A stretch of DNA of 64,000 nucleotides, from positions 620,001 through 684,000 of the forward strand of contig JAULSR010000003.1 in NCBI GenBank assembly GCA_030512295.1, in the 5' to 3' direction. A program made the position numbers and the translations under genes. This document shows, in pieces, positions 1-10,965 of the stretch. Each line of letters starts with the position of its first letter. Position 1 is the stretch's first letter. The notes beneath the pieces are model-generated. The model saw nothing but the letters and a program-made list of their open reading frames with translations, was not told the DNA's origin and did not search any database. Source of the stretch: Bombardia bombarda. Lineage: Eukaryota > Ascomycota > Sordariomycetes > Sordariales > Lasiosphaeriaceae.

Positions 1-744
1 CGCGCGCCCAAGGGACTAAGGCCCGCCCTAGGAGCCTCCTGCGCCGACCCAGACAAGTTCAGTCTTGCCCATCTACCATATGAGATCCAAAAGGCCATAT
101 TCGAAGCCGCCACCGGCCCGCAAATCTTCTTCGTCGAGGCCACCTCTACTGGCCTGATCGTCTCTGACCCAGCCTACAAGGGCCTTGCCCAAACCTGCAG
201 ACTCTCCCGCGAGATCTTTCTCAAGTACAAGCCCACTCTCTGCAAATTTAAGGGCAACAAGTGCTGGGCCGACCTGTGCCACGACATCTTCTACCTACAC
301 GCCGACTACCAGAGCCCACCGCACTTTGTCAGCAGACACTCTCCCCAGTCGAACCCCTTTGACCGCTTCGACCGCTCCATGATGACCAATATCGCTGTCG
401 ACCTTCACTACCTGGGCCAACACCCCCGACGTGACGCGACTGAGCGGCTGTGGGTCATCTTCCCATCGATGCGGAAGCTGCATGTGTTTGTGCCCAAGGG
501 CCCGCCGCACACCGAGGCGCCCATCTACACGCCCGAGACGCTCGCCCTGGCTGATCTGGCTGATAGCGCCGTAGTGGCGCCGGCAAATCAGGACAAGGAG
601 CTCTGGTGGGCGGTCAAGTATAACCTGAAGAGGGGCTGCTTTCGGATCGAGTCGGAGAATGGGTCGAGAGAGCGAAACGCGAACATCGTATTTGGCCATG
701 TGGCAACTACTCGGAAGATGATTGACCACCACCCACGAGACTGA
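1..744 (+). CDS. 2EXR/F-box-like domain protein, 5' partial
   Basis: Frame 1 is open from the first base of the window to a TGA at 742-744, giving 247 residues without a start, so the gene begins upstream. About 20 residues in there is the pattern FSLAHLPYEIQKAIFEAA, followed by GLAQTCRLSREIF. This resembles the LP.EIR..IW and CR.SR motifs of the fungal 2EXR family, which are large families of unknown biochemical role. The C-terminal part (VDLHYLGQ, LWVIFPSMRKLHVFVP) fits the hydrophobic strands usual in that family. No intron is needed in the visible part. The family assignment is by motif only; a related 2EXR gene lies at 29526. Confidence 0.6.
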   Translation, partial: RAPKGLRPALGASCADPDKFSLAHLPYEIQKAIFEAATGPQIFFVEATSTGLIVSDPAYKGLAQTCRLSREIFLKYKPTLCKFKGNKCWADLCHDIFYLHADYQSPPHFVSRHSPQSNPFDRFDRSMMTNIAVDLHYLGQHPRRDATERLWVIFPSMRKLHVFVPKGPPHTEAPIYTPETLALADLADSAVVAPANQDKELWWAVKYNLKRGCFRIESENGSRERNANIVFGHVATTRKMIDHHPRD

Positions 745-1669
745 CCTTCAGAAGACGACATGGAGACGTAGGTCTGGTGCGTCTTGCTTTTATCAACATT
801 CTTCTACTTTGGGCCATTTTTGCGCCAGTTGGCAGATGGGGAGAGAATGATGCTATTGACCGGGCGTTCTTAATGACTCTCTACCTATGATACCCTGACG
901 GATCTGGAGACATGGGAACGAAGCGATGAAGGGATACGATTTAACAGCGGGGTAATGAAGAGCGACTGATATGACATTGCGGCGAATATACACGAAGCAC
1001 ACATCATGGCGGAGTACCAAAAACTCGTGTGGGAAAGAAGGAGGATTTCCTTCTAAAGCTCTTGACTGGTTATATCGGATAGAGTTGTTCAGTTCATGGA
1101 GCAGAAATGGGAGATCATTTTCTGTCATCTTACAGCTTTGGGAGGAGATTCTGTTCGTGGGATGGAACACCATCTGGGATAATCACAACGGGGACATGGA
1201 CTGGTACTGTAAAGAGTATAATAAGATATGCGGATACGTGCCTTGCCAGGATATGGTATAGACGGGACAAACGCACCTCTAAGAAAGCACAGCGGAGAGA
1301 AAACACAGCAATATAGGAGTATAGATCCATATATTGTAACTTAGATAGTAGGGGGACATTGTGGTCATGTGGAGAAGTCTCTCGATAATTCGAGAGATCT
1401 TATAATAGCCTATACCTTAGAGAATAACAGAAGCCTAGGACTAGGATATTAAAGTTACTCAGATAGGGCATTGTCTAATGCTTGGAGCCCCCCTTTCTAA
1501 GTTGACTTCTAAAGACCTCAAAGAGCTCGACCCACTCCACACTTCCGGACCCACCCACATCAAGATGGATCCCCCCTGCCCTCAGCACCAAGCAAGACAA
1601 AAACCCCACAAAATTCTCTACTAAAGGCAGCAAAACTAACTGCTTCCTTCATCAAATAACGAGAAATAC
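745..1669. other. intergenic, no gene seen
   Basis: This is the 3' flank of the 2EXR-like gene and the 5' flank of the tRNA. It contains a perfect 8-bp inverted repeat with a 4-nt loop at 1378-1397. The short open frames have no domain, no codon bias and no plausible start context. Confidence 0.6.
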
Positions 1670-1741
1670 GGTCCGCTGGCTCAATGGCAGAGCGTCTGAC
1701 TACGAATCAGGAGGTTCCAGGTTCGACCCCTGGGTGGATCG
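1670..1741 (+). tRNA. tRNA-Arg (anticodon ACG)
   Basis: A full 72-nt cloverleaf can be folded. The acceptor stem pairs 1670-1676 with 1734-1740 (two G-U pairs). The D stem pairs 1679-1682 with 1690-1693. The anticodon stem pairs 1695-1699 with 1707-1711 around the loop CTACGAA, with anticodon ACG at 1702-1704. The T stem pairs 1717-1721 with 1729-1733 around TTCGACC. The discriminator base is G1741. There is no intron. ACG is read as ICG after deamination and decodes CGU/CGC/CGA arginine codons. The internal B box is the T-arm sequence at about 1720-1730. Confidence 0.95.
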
Positions 1742-1757
1742 AAGTGTTTACTTTCGT

Positions 1758-1797
1758 CTCTTGACTCTTCGTCAGTGTCAAGAGGTGATTTCTTTTT
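1758..1797 (+). terminator. Pol III T5 terminator preceded by a hairpin
   Basis: The first run of at least four T residues on the coding strand after the tRNA is TTTTT at 1793-1797, which suits an RNA polymerase III stop. Just before it lies a perfect 8-bp inverted repeat, CTCTTGAC at 1758-1765 and GTCAAGAG at 1777-1784 with an 11-nt loop. The trailer would be about 50 nt. Pol III needs only the T run, so a role for the hairpin is a guess. Confidence 0.5.
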
Positions 1798-2544
1798 GAG
1801 GTTCTTCTTCTTTATGTCATCTCTTAGTGTCAAGCTATATCGTCACTGCTGATTAAGTTTTGCTTAACTCTACCTACTTCGCATAAGCTGTGTAGATAGG
1901 TAATATTTATATAGCACCTTCAAGGGTGGGTACTACTAAACTGACTTTGTGCTCTTTTGTCTCTTCAAAGAGGGCAGGTAGTTCTGGAAAACAAACAACA
2001 AACGGGGTATTTAACTTTGTAATTAAGCTCCAAAGACAATTCCAGTTACCACAAGAACAAATAACTGCACAGACATGTATTTCCAACCGTCCAGTACCTG
2101 ATGGTATAACCTCAAGGAGATGAGTGGGTTGTTGACATGCAGCAGTAGTTAATTATATGCCGTGATTTGGCGGCATTTAAACCGGAGAGTAGTAGGTACT
2201 TCGTACTATAGCGGGGTAGTTGCATAAAGCTCCCCTGGCATCACCAAACTGGCCAGCCCAATAGATGAAAGCTGTGTTTTGGTCCCGAATGGCCAATGTA
2301 AATGTCCCATATGCAAACCGTGCTGATTTGGTTGGGTTATAGATAGGCAGCTCAGCACCTACCAATTTATCACTTAATGGTTGCAGTCAACATCATACCT
2401 CCGACACATATATATACACCGACTACCTGCAGACCAACCTAAACCAATGCTCTTCGACACCTCAAAAGCAGTAATAACACCACCTCACCACCAACAACAC
2501 CCACCCCAACGTCAAACAATAGCCACAACAAAAACAACAACACA
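1798..2544. other. intergenic, no gene seen
   Basis: This AT-richer stretch separates the tRNA trailer from the DUF1868 gene. A 62-codon open frame on the minus strand (2177-2365) has a protein-like composition but no ATG and no recognised domain; it could be a decayed gene fragment. The last 150 nt are rich in A and C and probably form the leader of the next gene. Confidence 0.4.
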
Positions 2545-3333
2545 ATGTCTCCCTCCCAGGACCAACAACACCCCCCTCCGGCACCCAAGCCCAAATACCC
2601 CCCCGGCGTCCCCCTCAAATTCACCCCCTCCGGTCACCCCCAGCCCTTCCCAGGCAACACCATCCTCGCGCACCTCTCCCCCTCCAGCCCCCTCCACGCC
2701 GCCCTCCTCCCCCTCCACTCCGCCCTCTCCACCCACCCCCGCTTCTCCCCCTTCCTCGCCATGCTCCCGCCCTCCAGCTGGCACATGACCATCTTCGACG
2801 GCGTCTGCGACCTGGTCCGCCCGTCCGCCGGGGGCGTCTGGCCGGCTGATTTGCCGGCTGACGTCTCCCTCTCTGAATGCACGGCGCATTTCGCAGCTAA
2901 GCTGTCTTCGCCATCATTTAGTCTTCGCCCGGAAGAGCAGCCGCCGTACAAGATGAGGGTCGTCGGGTTTAAGCCGTTGGGGACTGCGATTATGGTGCGG
3001 GTTGAGGAGGGGGAGAAGGGGGAGGGGGTGGGGTTGAGAGGGTTGAGGGATAGGCTGGCGGAGAAGCTGGGGGTCAGACGGCCGGGGCATGAGGGGTATG
3101 TGCTGCATGTGAGTTTGGGGTATCTGTTGAGGTGGTTGAGCGAGGAGGAGGAGGGGGCGGTGATGGGGTTGTTGATGGAGCATTTTGGGCGGTGGGGAGA
3201 GGATGGGGTGATGGGGAAGGGGAGGGAGTTTGAGCTGGGGAGGGGGGAGTTTTGTAGGTTTGAGGATATGATGGCGTTTGAGAGGTTGTGTTATTTAGGG
3301 GAGGGGGAGGAGGGGAGGAAGGGGGTGGATTAG
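2545..3333 (+). CDS. DUF1868 / 2H-phosphoesterase-like protein
   Basis: A single exon of 262 residues starts at the first ATG of the frame. Two short H-x-T/S motifs sit the expected distance apart: SSWHMTIFDGVCD near residue 80 and GYVLHVSLGYLLRWL near residue 190. Paired HxT/S motifs are the catalytic signature of 2H phosphoesterases (cyclic phosphodiesterase/RNA-ligase fold), and the surrounding residues match the fungal DUF1868 type. Substrate is unknown; RNA or nucleotide 2',3'-cyclic phosphates are a family-level guess. The N-terminal 40 residues are proline-rich and probably disordered. Base use is odd: the first half uses C-ending codons almost throughout and the second half G-ending codons, so strand composition flips within the gene. 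Confidence 0.75.
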   Translation: MSPSQDQQHPPPAPKPKYPPGVPLKFTPSGHPQPFPGNTILAHLSPSSPLHAALLPLHSALSTHPRFSPFLAMLPPSSWHMTIFDGVCDLVRPSAGGVWPADLPADVSLSECTAHFAAKLSSPSFSLRPEEQPPYKMRVVGFKPLGTAIMVRVEEGEKGEGVGLRGLRDRLAEKLGVRRPGHEGYVLHVSLGYLLRWLSEEEEGAVMGLLMEHFGRWGEDGVMGKGREFELGRGEFCRFEDMMAFERLCYLGEGEEGRKGVD

Positions 3334-4785
3334 GTGATTGTTCAGGTTGGTTGCAAACCACCAAGCAGATGTGGGTGTACGGAGCTATCTTTTTGGCATT
3401 TGTGTACTCTTCAGCCTTGAAGAGAATGGTATAAGTGGTATCTCATCGCCTGCTCTCTAACAGGGATGCGTGTTCTGTGCTCTGACATTGGGCTACCTTA
3501 GAGTTGTTTGTTGGTGGTGAAAAGGGGCAAACGTGGTAGAGCATTCTGACTCAGTTTCTATAGTGAATAATCCTATCACCCTCGAAACCGCCTCAACATT
3601 CCTGCTTCTGCCATGAATGTAACCCGTAGTTATTCAGAGTAGCAATGTCATCGGGTTATGACCTATAAAGTTGTGATATTTACTGCTGTTGTCGAGTTCC
3701 GTATGTATTGTCATGGAACCTTGTACAGGATGGTGACGGGGAAATCGGCACCGCACGCACGGTGGGAACTCGTTGACCACAATTTAAAACTGTGACTGCT
3801 GCAAGCTGTCAAGATATTTTTAACTGCAAGAACTAGTTCACGGCAATATACGCAAAGTGGGGTGGAGAGGCCATTTCCCGGGTATGTTCCAGCTCGCTAC
3901 ATTGTGATATAGACAAAATGCAACTCTGCGTGAGAAGTGATAGATTGAGGCACATCCATCCGGCCTCACCCGCGGGGATTTCCGATAAAAGTACTTGGGG
4001 GGACATTACGGCTGTGATAGGGAATGCTTTGTTCCCACCAAGAGTTGCTGTCAATCTCGATCGCCTTTGAGCTGACTTTGCTCTCTGCATAAAGCTACGA
4101 CACGATCTAGATAATGAAGGCATGTTTAAGTGGTGAAATACGACTTTACAACCGGCATCCGCGACTTGGTGGATGATCCGAAATGTGCTGTTGCAAGCGG
4201 ACAAGTTTTCCATTGATGTTTTGAGTTAACCTCGAGCCTGTCTTGCAGGTTGTGTGGCACTGTTGCACCCGCTATTATTATCTTTGTTCACTAAGAAGGG
4301 TTAGGTTTAACGACTGTAAGCTCTCAATCAGAAGCTGAAACTGCCTGGGCGGACCTGTCATTGCCATCGCCAAGCCTAGAAGCCAGGCTTGGCCAGGGCC
4401 AGATTGCCGGTGCAACACCCCGAGGGCGGGCTGGGGTCAGGGGTCCAGGCACCCGCCATCAAAGGAAGGCGTGTTCCGTCCTATTTCCCAATCGGTAGTT
4501 GAATAGCTACATCAATCAATTAGGCTTATACAGCCCACTCTGGAGGGAGCAAGAGGAGCTGCTGCACACAGATCCACGTAGTCGGGAGAAGTTTCTTTTT
4601 TCTTTCTTTTTCCGGCGAACACGGGCTGTTCCCGTCTCGCCTCGTCTCGCCCGCCTTTCCACGCCTCGCCTCGCCTCGCCCCAATCCGCGCGACGCCTCC
4701 CCCAGAAAGAGGCCATCCACAGACCAAGCTCCCAACCCAACAGAACAAGGAGAACAAACAAACCAACCCGCCCACCTTGCCTCCG
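3334..4785. other. intergenic / promoter of the dipeptidyl aminopeptidase gene
   Basis: No coding signal is convincing. The last 150 nt are rich in CTCG/CCTCGC repeats and purine-free blocks (4600-4780), typical of a fungal leader before the ATG at 4786. A minus-strand open frame at 3833-4213 has no domain or splice context and is not called. Confidence 0.5.
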
Positions 4786-7733
4786 ATGGCGCCACCTTAC
4801 TCCGACGAGCCCCTAATCGCTGACCTCCAAGAAATCTCCAGAGGCAGCAGGAGAGATAACAGCAGGAGGAACAGCAACAGGAACGGGAATAGGAGCACCA
4901 GCCCACGAGCAAGAATGTCGCAAGAGTCCGACTCGACTGTCTCCACCACGAGCCTCGTCTTCGAGCGCATCGAGGAGCGTGTCGCTAAGGAATCCAAACT
5001 CCCCTATAATGATAAGGAAGACGACGACGACGACGACCCCCTCAAAGACGAGGAACACACCGATGATCTCGAGACGGGCCCCTTCCTCGGCGGAAACGCC
5101 AATGGCTCCTCCTCCTCCCCATCTGCCCGCGATGGCGCCATCCCCCCCATTGGCGGCGCAAAGCGCATGGACAGAGGGCTGCGGAAGACCCTCCTCATAG
5201 TCGCGGCCGCGCTGATCGCCGCCTGGGTCATTGGGCTCTTCGTCTACATCTCGTCCAAATCCTACAAGCACGCCTCGAGCTTCGAGCACGACCCGCAGGC
5301 GACGGTGACGCGGGGCAGCGGCAAGCAGGTGACGCTGGACCAGGTCATGCAGGGCTACTGGTTCCCCGAGAGCCACTCCATCAGCTGGATCGAGGGCGCC
5401 GAGGGCGAGGACGGCTTGCTGCTCGAGAAGGGCGCCGCCGGCAAGGACTATCTCGTTGTCGAGGACGTGCGGACAAAGAACCCCGGGGCTACTGCGACGA
5501 GCCCCGGCGCCAGCCAGGTGCTGGGCAGCACGACGCTGATGAAGGAGGAGATGTTTGACTACGCTGGCAAGAGCTGGTTCCCGAGCAGGGCGACGCCCAG
5601 TCGGGATCTGAAGAAGGTGCTGGTTGCGACCAATGTCAAGTCCAATTGGCGGCATTCGTCATATGCGGTGTACTGGATCTTTGATGTCGCGACGCAGACG
5701 GTTGATCCCTTGATTCCTGGGGAGCTTGAGGCGCTTGTTCAGTTTGCGCAGTGGAGCCCGACTAGCGACAGCATTGTGTTTACGAGGAATAATAACCTGT
5801 TTATTCGCAGGGTTGGTGATCAAAAGGTTACCCAGATCACTACCGATGGCGGCCCTGAGGTGTTCAATGGCGTCCCCGACTGGGTCTACGAGGAGGAGGT
5901 CTTAGGCGGTGCCAGCGCGACGTGGTTGTCAGAGGATGGAAAGTACATTGCGTTCCTGCGCACCAACGAGACGGGTGTCCCGGAGTACCCAATCCAGTAC
6001 TTTGTGTCCAGGCCAAGCGGCGCGCAGCCGAAGCCGGGCGAGGAAGCTTACCCCGAGGAGCGTTTCATCAAGTACCCCAAGGCTGGCGCCCACAATCCCG
6101 TTGTCGACCTAAAGTTCTACGATGTGGTCAAAGGAGACGTCTTTTCGGTCGACATCTCGGGACGTTTCGCGGACGACGACCGGCTCATAACTACGGTAGT
6201 CTGGGCCGGCGACCATGTCCTGATCAAAGAGACAAACCGCGTAAGCGACATCCTGCGCGTCGTCCTCGTCGACGTGGCCGCACGCACCGGCAAGGCCGTC
6301 CGCACCGTGGACGTAGGCGCCATCGACGGCGGCTGGTTCGAGATCTCACAAAAGACAAGGTACATCCCAGCCGACCCCTCCAACGGCCGGCCCGCCGACG
6401 GCTACATCGACACGGTGATCCACGACGACGGCGACCACCTCGCCTACTACACCCCCTAGACAACCCCAGCCCCATCATGCTCACTTCCGGGCCCTGGGAA
6501 GTCGTCGATGCCCCATCCGCCATCGACCTCGATCAAAATATCGTCTACTTCGTCGGCACCAAGGAGTCGTCCATCCAGCGCCACGTCTACCAGGTCAAGC
6601 TTACAGGCAAGGACATGGCGCCCGTGTCCGACACAACAGCCGAGGGCTACTACGGGATCTCCTTCTCCACAGGCGCCGGCTACGCGCTGCTCTCGTACCG
6701 CGGCCCCGGCATCCCCTGGCAAAAGATCATCAGCACGCCCACCAACCCCATCAGCTATGAGCACGTAGTCGAGGAGAACCCCGGGCTGGCCGACGCCGCC
6801 AAGAAGCACGAGCTGCCAATCAAAATCTACGGCACCGTCAACATCGACGGCGTCGACCTCAACTACATCGAGCGCCGCCCGCCCCACTTTGACGACAAGA
6901 AGACCTACCCGGTCCTGTTCCAGCAGTACAGCGGCCCCGGCTCGCAGACAGTCAGCAAGAGATTCGACGTCGACTTCCAGTCCTACGTCGCCGCCGGGTT
7001 GGGGTACGTCTGCGTCACGGTCGACGGCCGCGGCACGGGCTACATCGGGCGCAAGAACCGCGTGCTCGTCCGCGGCAAGCTCGGCCAGTGGGAGTCGCAC
7101 GACCAGATCGCCGCCGCCAAGCTGTGGGCCAAGAAGAAGTACGTCGACGCCTCGCGGCTGGCCATCTGGGGGTGGAGCTTTGGCGGGTTCATGGCGTTGA
7201 AGACGCTCGAGCAGGATGCTGGCAGGACGTTTAGCTACGGCATGGCGGTCGCGCCGGTGACGGACTGGCGGTTCTATGATAGTATCTATACGGAGCGGTA
7301 CATGCTCACGCCGCAGACGAATAGCGAGGGGTACGACGGGGCGGCGATCAACAATGTGACGGCGCTGCAGAGCAACGTGCGGTTCTTGCTGATGCACGGG
7401 ATTGCGGACGATAATGTGCACATGCAGAGCACGGTGACGTTGCTGGATAAGCTGGATCTGGCGGGGGTGGAGAACTATGATGTGCATGTGTTTCCGGATA
7501 GCGACCATGGGATTTATTTCCATAATGCGAATCGGGTGGTTTATGATAGTGAGTTAACCCCCCCCCCCTTTCCCCTCCAGGGCCTGGGAGAAGAATTATG
7601 CTAACCTGGAATAATAGAACTCACCAACTGGCTGGTTAATGCGTTCAACGGCGAGTGGCTCAAGATTGCGAGCCCGGTGCCGAATGAGTCGAGGCCGGGA
7701 GGGGCTGCGACGGAGAGAGAGCGCCGTAATTAG
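4786..7733 (+). CDS. dapB: membrane dipeptidyl aminopeptidase, DapB/Ste13 type (frame broken at 6452-6456)
   Basis: This is a type II membrane serine protease of the DPP-IV (S9B) family. It removes X-Pro/X-Ala dipeptides and is usually found in the vacuole or late Golgi. The start is ATG 4786. Residues 1-130 are a charged cytosolic tail with a D6 run, the single membrane span is about 135-155, and the lumenal beta-propeller follows. The catalytic triad is visible: Ser in GWSFGG (codon 7176), Asp in HGIADDNV (7407), and His in DSDHGI (7506). One intron, 7549-7617, has donor GTGAGT, a C-rich stretch, branch GCTAAC and acceptor AATAG. It joins VVYD to KLTNWL, and the stop is TAG 7731-7733. The frame is lost at 6457: the text reads into TAG, while homology continues without a gap one frame over. 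One missing C in the C5 run at 6452-6456 accounts for it; with that base the protein would be about 959 residues. It converges on the UPF0145 gene 185 nt away. Confidence 0.9.
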
Positions 7734-7918
7734 AGGATATGTATGGGTTGGAGCACTGGTGTTGGCGTTGGTAGAATTTGCTATATTTTGAGGGATCTTG
7801 CACTGGTATATGAGTAAAGGGGCTGTTACAGAAGAAAACAATTGCATATAGCATGTATCAGGTTACTACACCCCCTGTTTTTGCAGAGGGTTTGGTTTGT
7901 TTGTCCGTCGCTCATGGA

Positions 7919-8403
7919 TCAAGCAGCAGAACTTGTAACCAGCTGCGGATGCGTCTCGACCGCATCATCAATCTTCTCGATAATCGCAGCAGTCCCATAC
8001 GCGCACACCTGGGCGAACCCGCCCAGTTCCCCGGCATCGAAGCGCAACGCAATGATAGCGTTGCCCCCGCGGCTCTGCGTCTCGGCAACGATACGACTGA
8101 TGGCGTCGTTGCGCGCGTTGTAGAGCTGTGAGGTTCGGTCAATATTTTACTCAGGTCACTTCTTCGTAGAGGTTCGTAACTGACCATGCTCGTGAACCAG
8201 CGCAGCTCGCCGCCGGCCACACTCTTGAAAACCATGCCCAGAGCGGCGGCCCAGTTGCGCGACCGCACCGTCAGGCCGTAGACGGCGCCCAGCACCTTGA
8301 CGACGCGGTAGCCTGGGACGTCGAACATGGTGGTGGTGATGACGCCGTTTGTCTCGGTGAAGCAGTGGAGGTCTTGGATCGAGGGGAGTATTTCGGTGGC
8401 CAT
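7919..8403 (-). CDS. YbjQ/UPF0145 (DUF74) family protein
   Basis: There are two exons, 8403-8185 and 8125-7919. The 59-nt intron 8126-8184 has donor GTCAGT and acceptor CACAG. The 141-residue product has the features of the YbjQ/UPF0145 family: an N-terminal strand VPGYRVVKVLGAVYGLTVRS, a central helix LYNARNDAISRIVAETQ, and the G-G-N-A-I-I-A-L-R-F-D block. These small proteins form a pentameric ring-like fold in bacteria, and the biochemical function is not established (a heavy-metal-binding label is only historical). It has no signal peptide and is presumed cytosolic. The region up to GH131 (1.2 kb) is a shared divergent promoter. Confidence 0.85.
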
Positions 8404-9582
8404 GGTGGAGAGGACTATATGTATATGGTATTGGCCTGAAACTGGTGTTGATATGAACGATTCTGTAATGTATTGTGAAGATACTGCGATATCGATACGT
8501 GGGGTAGGGATACAGCTATTCCGGACAGGAAGACGTCGAGGTGAAATACTAATGGCCTCACATGCCAGCCATTATTTCTCCCGCTTTTTATACTTGGATC
8601 TCCTTCACCACTCACGAGGCCAAGTCCTGCACTGCCATATTCGGTCAACGAATCCTCAGCAGGATGCAACTATCTCATGGTGAACAACATGATCGTGTTA
8701 GTCGAAGCAAACAAGGCGACCAATAGCAGTTGTAAACTGTGTGATATTTGGTGATGTGATCGCCGATGGCTGGTGGCTGTGAAGCTGGTCCCTGCGCATT
8801 ATTAACCCCTTTCGTATTGGTATTGGCCTGTTGGGAGGATGCCAAGAAGGTATCTCCCTCGCTGCAAGCCCTGTGACAAGGTCGCAAAACAGAACGCAAC
8901 GCTCTTGTCCATAGGAAAACCACATGTTCATGGCAGGACTGAACAGTCGTTTCAGCAGAGCTATTTTTGAAGAACGACGCGGTAATTTAGCAGATGGTGT
9001 TATGACTATCGGAATGATACGGGACCGTTGACGGGAACTCATCGTCGCTTCGAGCTTTCACCCCCTTTATCAGGGTTAGGGTCCAAACAAACATCTCGTC
9101 CATCTCAACCGTGGCAATGTTGTGATCAGACTTCAACATTTCCAAGTCATTTTGCGAAATTAGTGACAGCGGATGATCGAGCCGTCAGTGCCTCGAATGA
9201 CGGAATCGCGGTGGCAGATACCGCAAGCAAGCCCTCGCACAGCAACGGAGTAATTATTCAGTAGCGGTGTAGCGAACAAACAAGGTTCCCCACAAACCCC
9301 AATATGGATATGCGGAACACGGCTCCCATCTGGCATCATGAGCCTGGGGTAATCAACGAACCCGCTGCGGTTCACGATGCCGCCACTCGTTTAACAATCT
9401 GGCTAGATTCAGCCGAAGACGCAAATCAGGGCCCTTGCCAACTCTTCTATGGTCAAAATGGATGATTCTCGGTCATGTTTTGGCTGTCATGCCCCCTTGA
9501 CCTTCAACTGAAGCCATCCCTTTCTCGTGTCTCTTGCTTTCTTCTCCTACACCCGTGAAAGCGCACACAAGAGAACGTCGAG
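8404..9582. other. divergent promoter region between UPF0145 and GH131 genes
   Basis: This 1.2 kb spacer has no convincing coding frame. It holds the promoters of two divergent genes. The 60 nt before the GH131 start are pyrimidine-rich (TTTCTCGTGTCTCTTGC...), as is common just upstream of fungal start codons. Confidence 0.5.
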
Positions 9583-10625
9583 ATGCATCACACAACCCTC
9601 CTCAGCCTCCTGGCCGCCGCCGTGGCACCAAGCCAGGCCCTCGCCCGGCCCAAACACGTGCACGCCGCCAACGCCACCATCAAGTGCCCCATCGTCTTCG
9701 ACGGGCGCGTGGCCGCGGCATCGGCCCTGACCGACTTTGACAGCTACTCGACCTCGCTCTTCAACGCTGAGTACGTCAAGGGCCAGAACCTCAAGTGGAG
9801 CCAGATCATCAAGTTCCCCGAGACGGGCGGCAACGCCCGCTTCGACAACGCCACCTACAAGCCCTTCGAGGTCACCATCAGCGACACGAGCATCTTCCAG
9901 ACTCAAAAGGGCTTCCGCCGGGCCGGCTTGCAGTTCCAGGGCGACACCAACAACGACAGCCCCGCCTCGTCTGGTATCAAGACGATTCACTTCAGCATCA
10001 AGCAGGATCCCCAGCGGGCGCTGAATCTCACTCATGAGTATCTGGTAAGAGCTTATCAGACGTGACTCTCGGCAATGGTTATGTGGATGGATGAGACTTC
10101 AAATTACTCACACATATGCAGAACGTGTGGCACGAAGCCGCCGACTACTCAGCCAACCAGTTCAACTTCCAGACAGGCACCATCCTGGGCCAGACCGGGC
10201 TCGCCAAAAACACTTTCAAGGTCCTCAACCGCCAGAACAAGCAGATCTGGTCCACCCCCGTCGACAACAAGGAATGGCAAAACTTTGCCATCACTCTCGA
10301 CTTCAACAAGAAGTATGTTTTGTTACCCCTCTCATTCGCATGCTTTCAGCATCCAGGTGAGTGAGCTGGTGAGCAGCGTAACTGACACACCTACAGTACC
10401 CTGCAGGTCTACTACTCCAAGGGCGACGAGCTGCTTAAGAGCGTCACCTCGGCCGTCTCCAACAACAATGCCGGCGGCGGCCAGTACCAGATCGGCATTC
10501 TGAAGAAGCCGACCGGCACCAGCGATGTCGTCAACTCGGGGTACCAGGAGAGCAGGATCAACGAGGGCCAGATTTATGGGAGCTTGTTCATTGAGGATAG
10601 CGCGAATGGCTGCGTCTCGTTGTAG
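9583..10625 (+). CDS. secreted glycoside hydrolase family 131 beta-glucanase
   Basis: Three exons, 9583-10044, 10122-10312 and 10397-10625, encode 293 residues. The introns are 77 and 84 nt, with donors GTAAGA and GTATGT and acceptors ATGCAG and TACAG. Residues 1-22 form a signal peptide ending at a SQALA-type site. The mature protein opens with KCPIVFDGRV, a hallmark of GH131, followed by WSQIIKFP, RRAGLQFQGDTNND and a C-terminal GQIYGSLFIEDSANGC. Characterised GH131 enzymes act on beta-1,3/1,6 and beta-1,4 glucans, so plant cell-wall or fungal-wall glucan turnover is likely. There is no carbohydrate-binding module. Codon use is strongly C-ending, consistent with good expression. Confidence 0.88.
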
Positions 10626-10965
10626 TGACCTGGGGTGTTGTTGACTACTAATATATCGTGTATATTGCGCATATAAAAGGGATGAAATAAAGACAAGAAC
10701 GCCAGAAGTTCCCCATGTCGTTATTCCAAGTCGCTTTTGGGGGATGACGAGAGTCACCCGCTAGATCAGTGTAATAGCACCGAGCAACTCTCTAGCATTC
10801 ACCCAATACAGACATTAACTGTCAATTGAAGGAAATGGTATTCTGATGTCCCAACAATATGCCGCCATAAACTCCTAAATTCAGCCCACCATCAGTTCCG
10901 TCCCCGCTAAGCAGGTATCATACTTATATCAACAAGACTTTGCGTAAGTAAAAGGGTTCCTAGTT
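10626..10965. other. short convergent intergenic spacer
   Basis: This 340-nt AT-rich spacer separates the tail-to-tail GH131 and NLR genes. It should hold both 3' UTRs and polyadenylation signals; nothing else is visible. Confidence 0.5.

Noticed and set aside
2177..2365. Short minus-strand frame (GAELPIYNPTKSARF...) as a gene
   Set aside because: The composition is protein-like but there is no ATG, splice site or known motif; it is noted only as a possible fragment.
3833..4213. 126-codon minus-strand frame
   Set aside because: It has no domain, poor codon bias and no promoter or splice context.
6457..6459. Splitting the dipeptidyl aminopeptidase into two genes at the TAG
   Set aside because: The second part begins mid-domain without a start, and the family sequence is continuous across the break.
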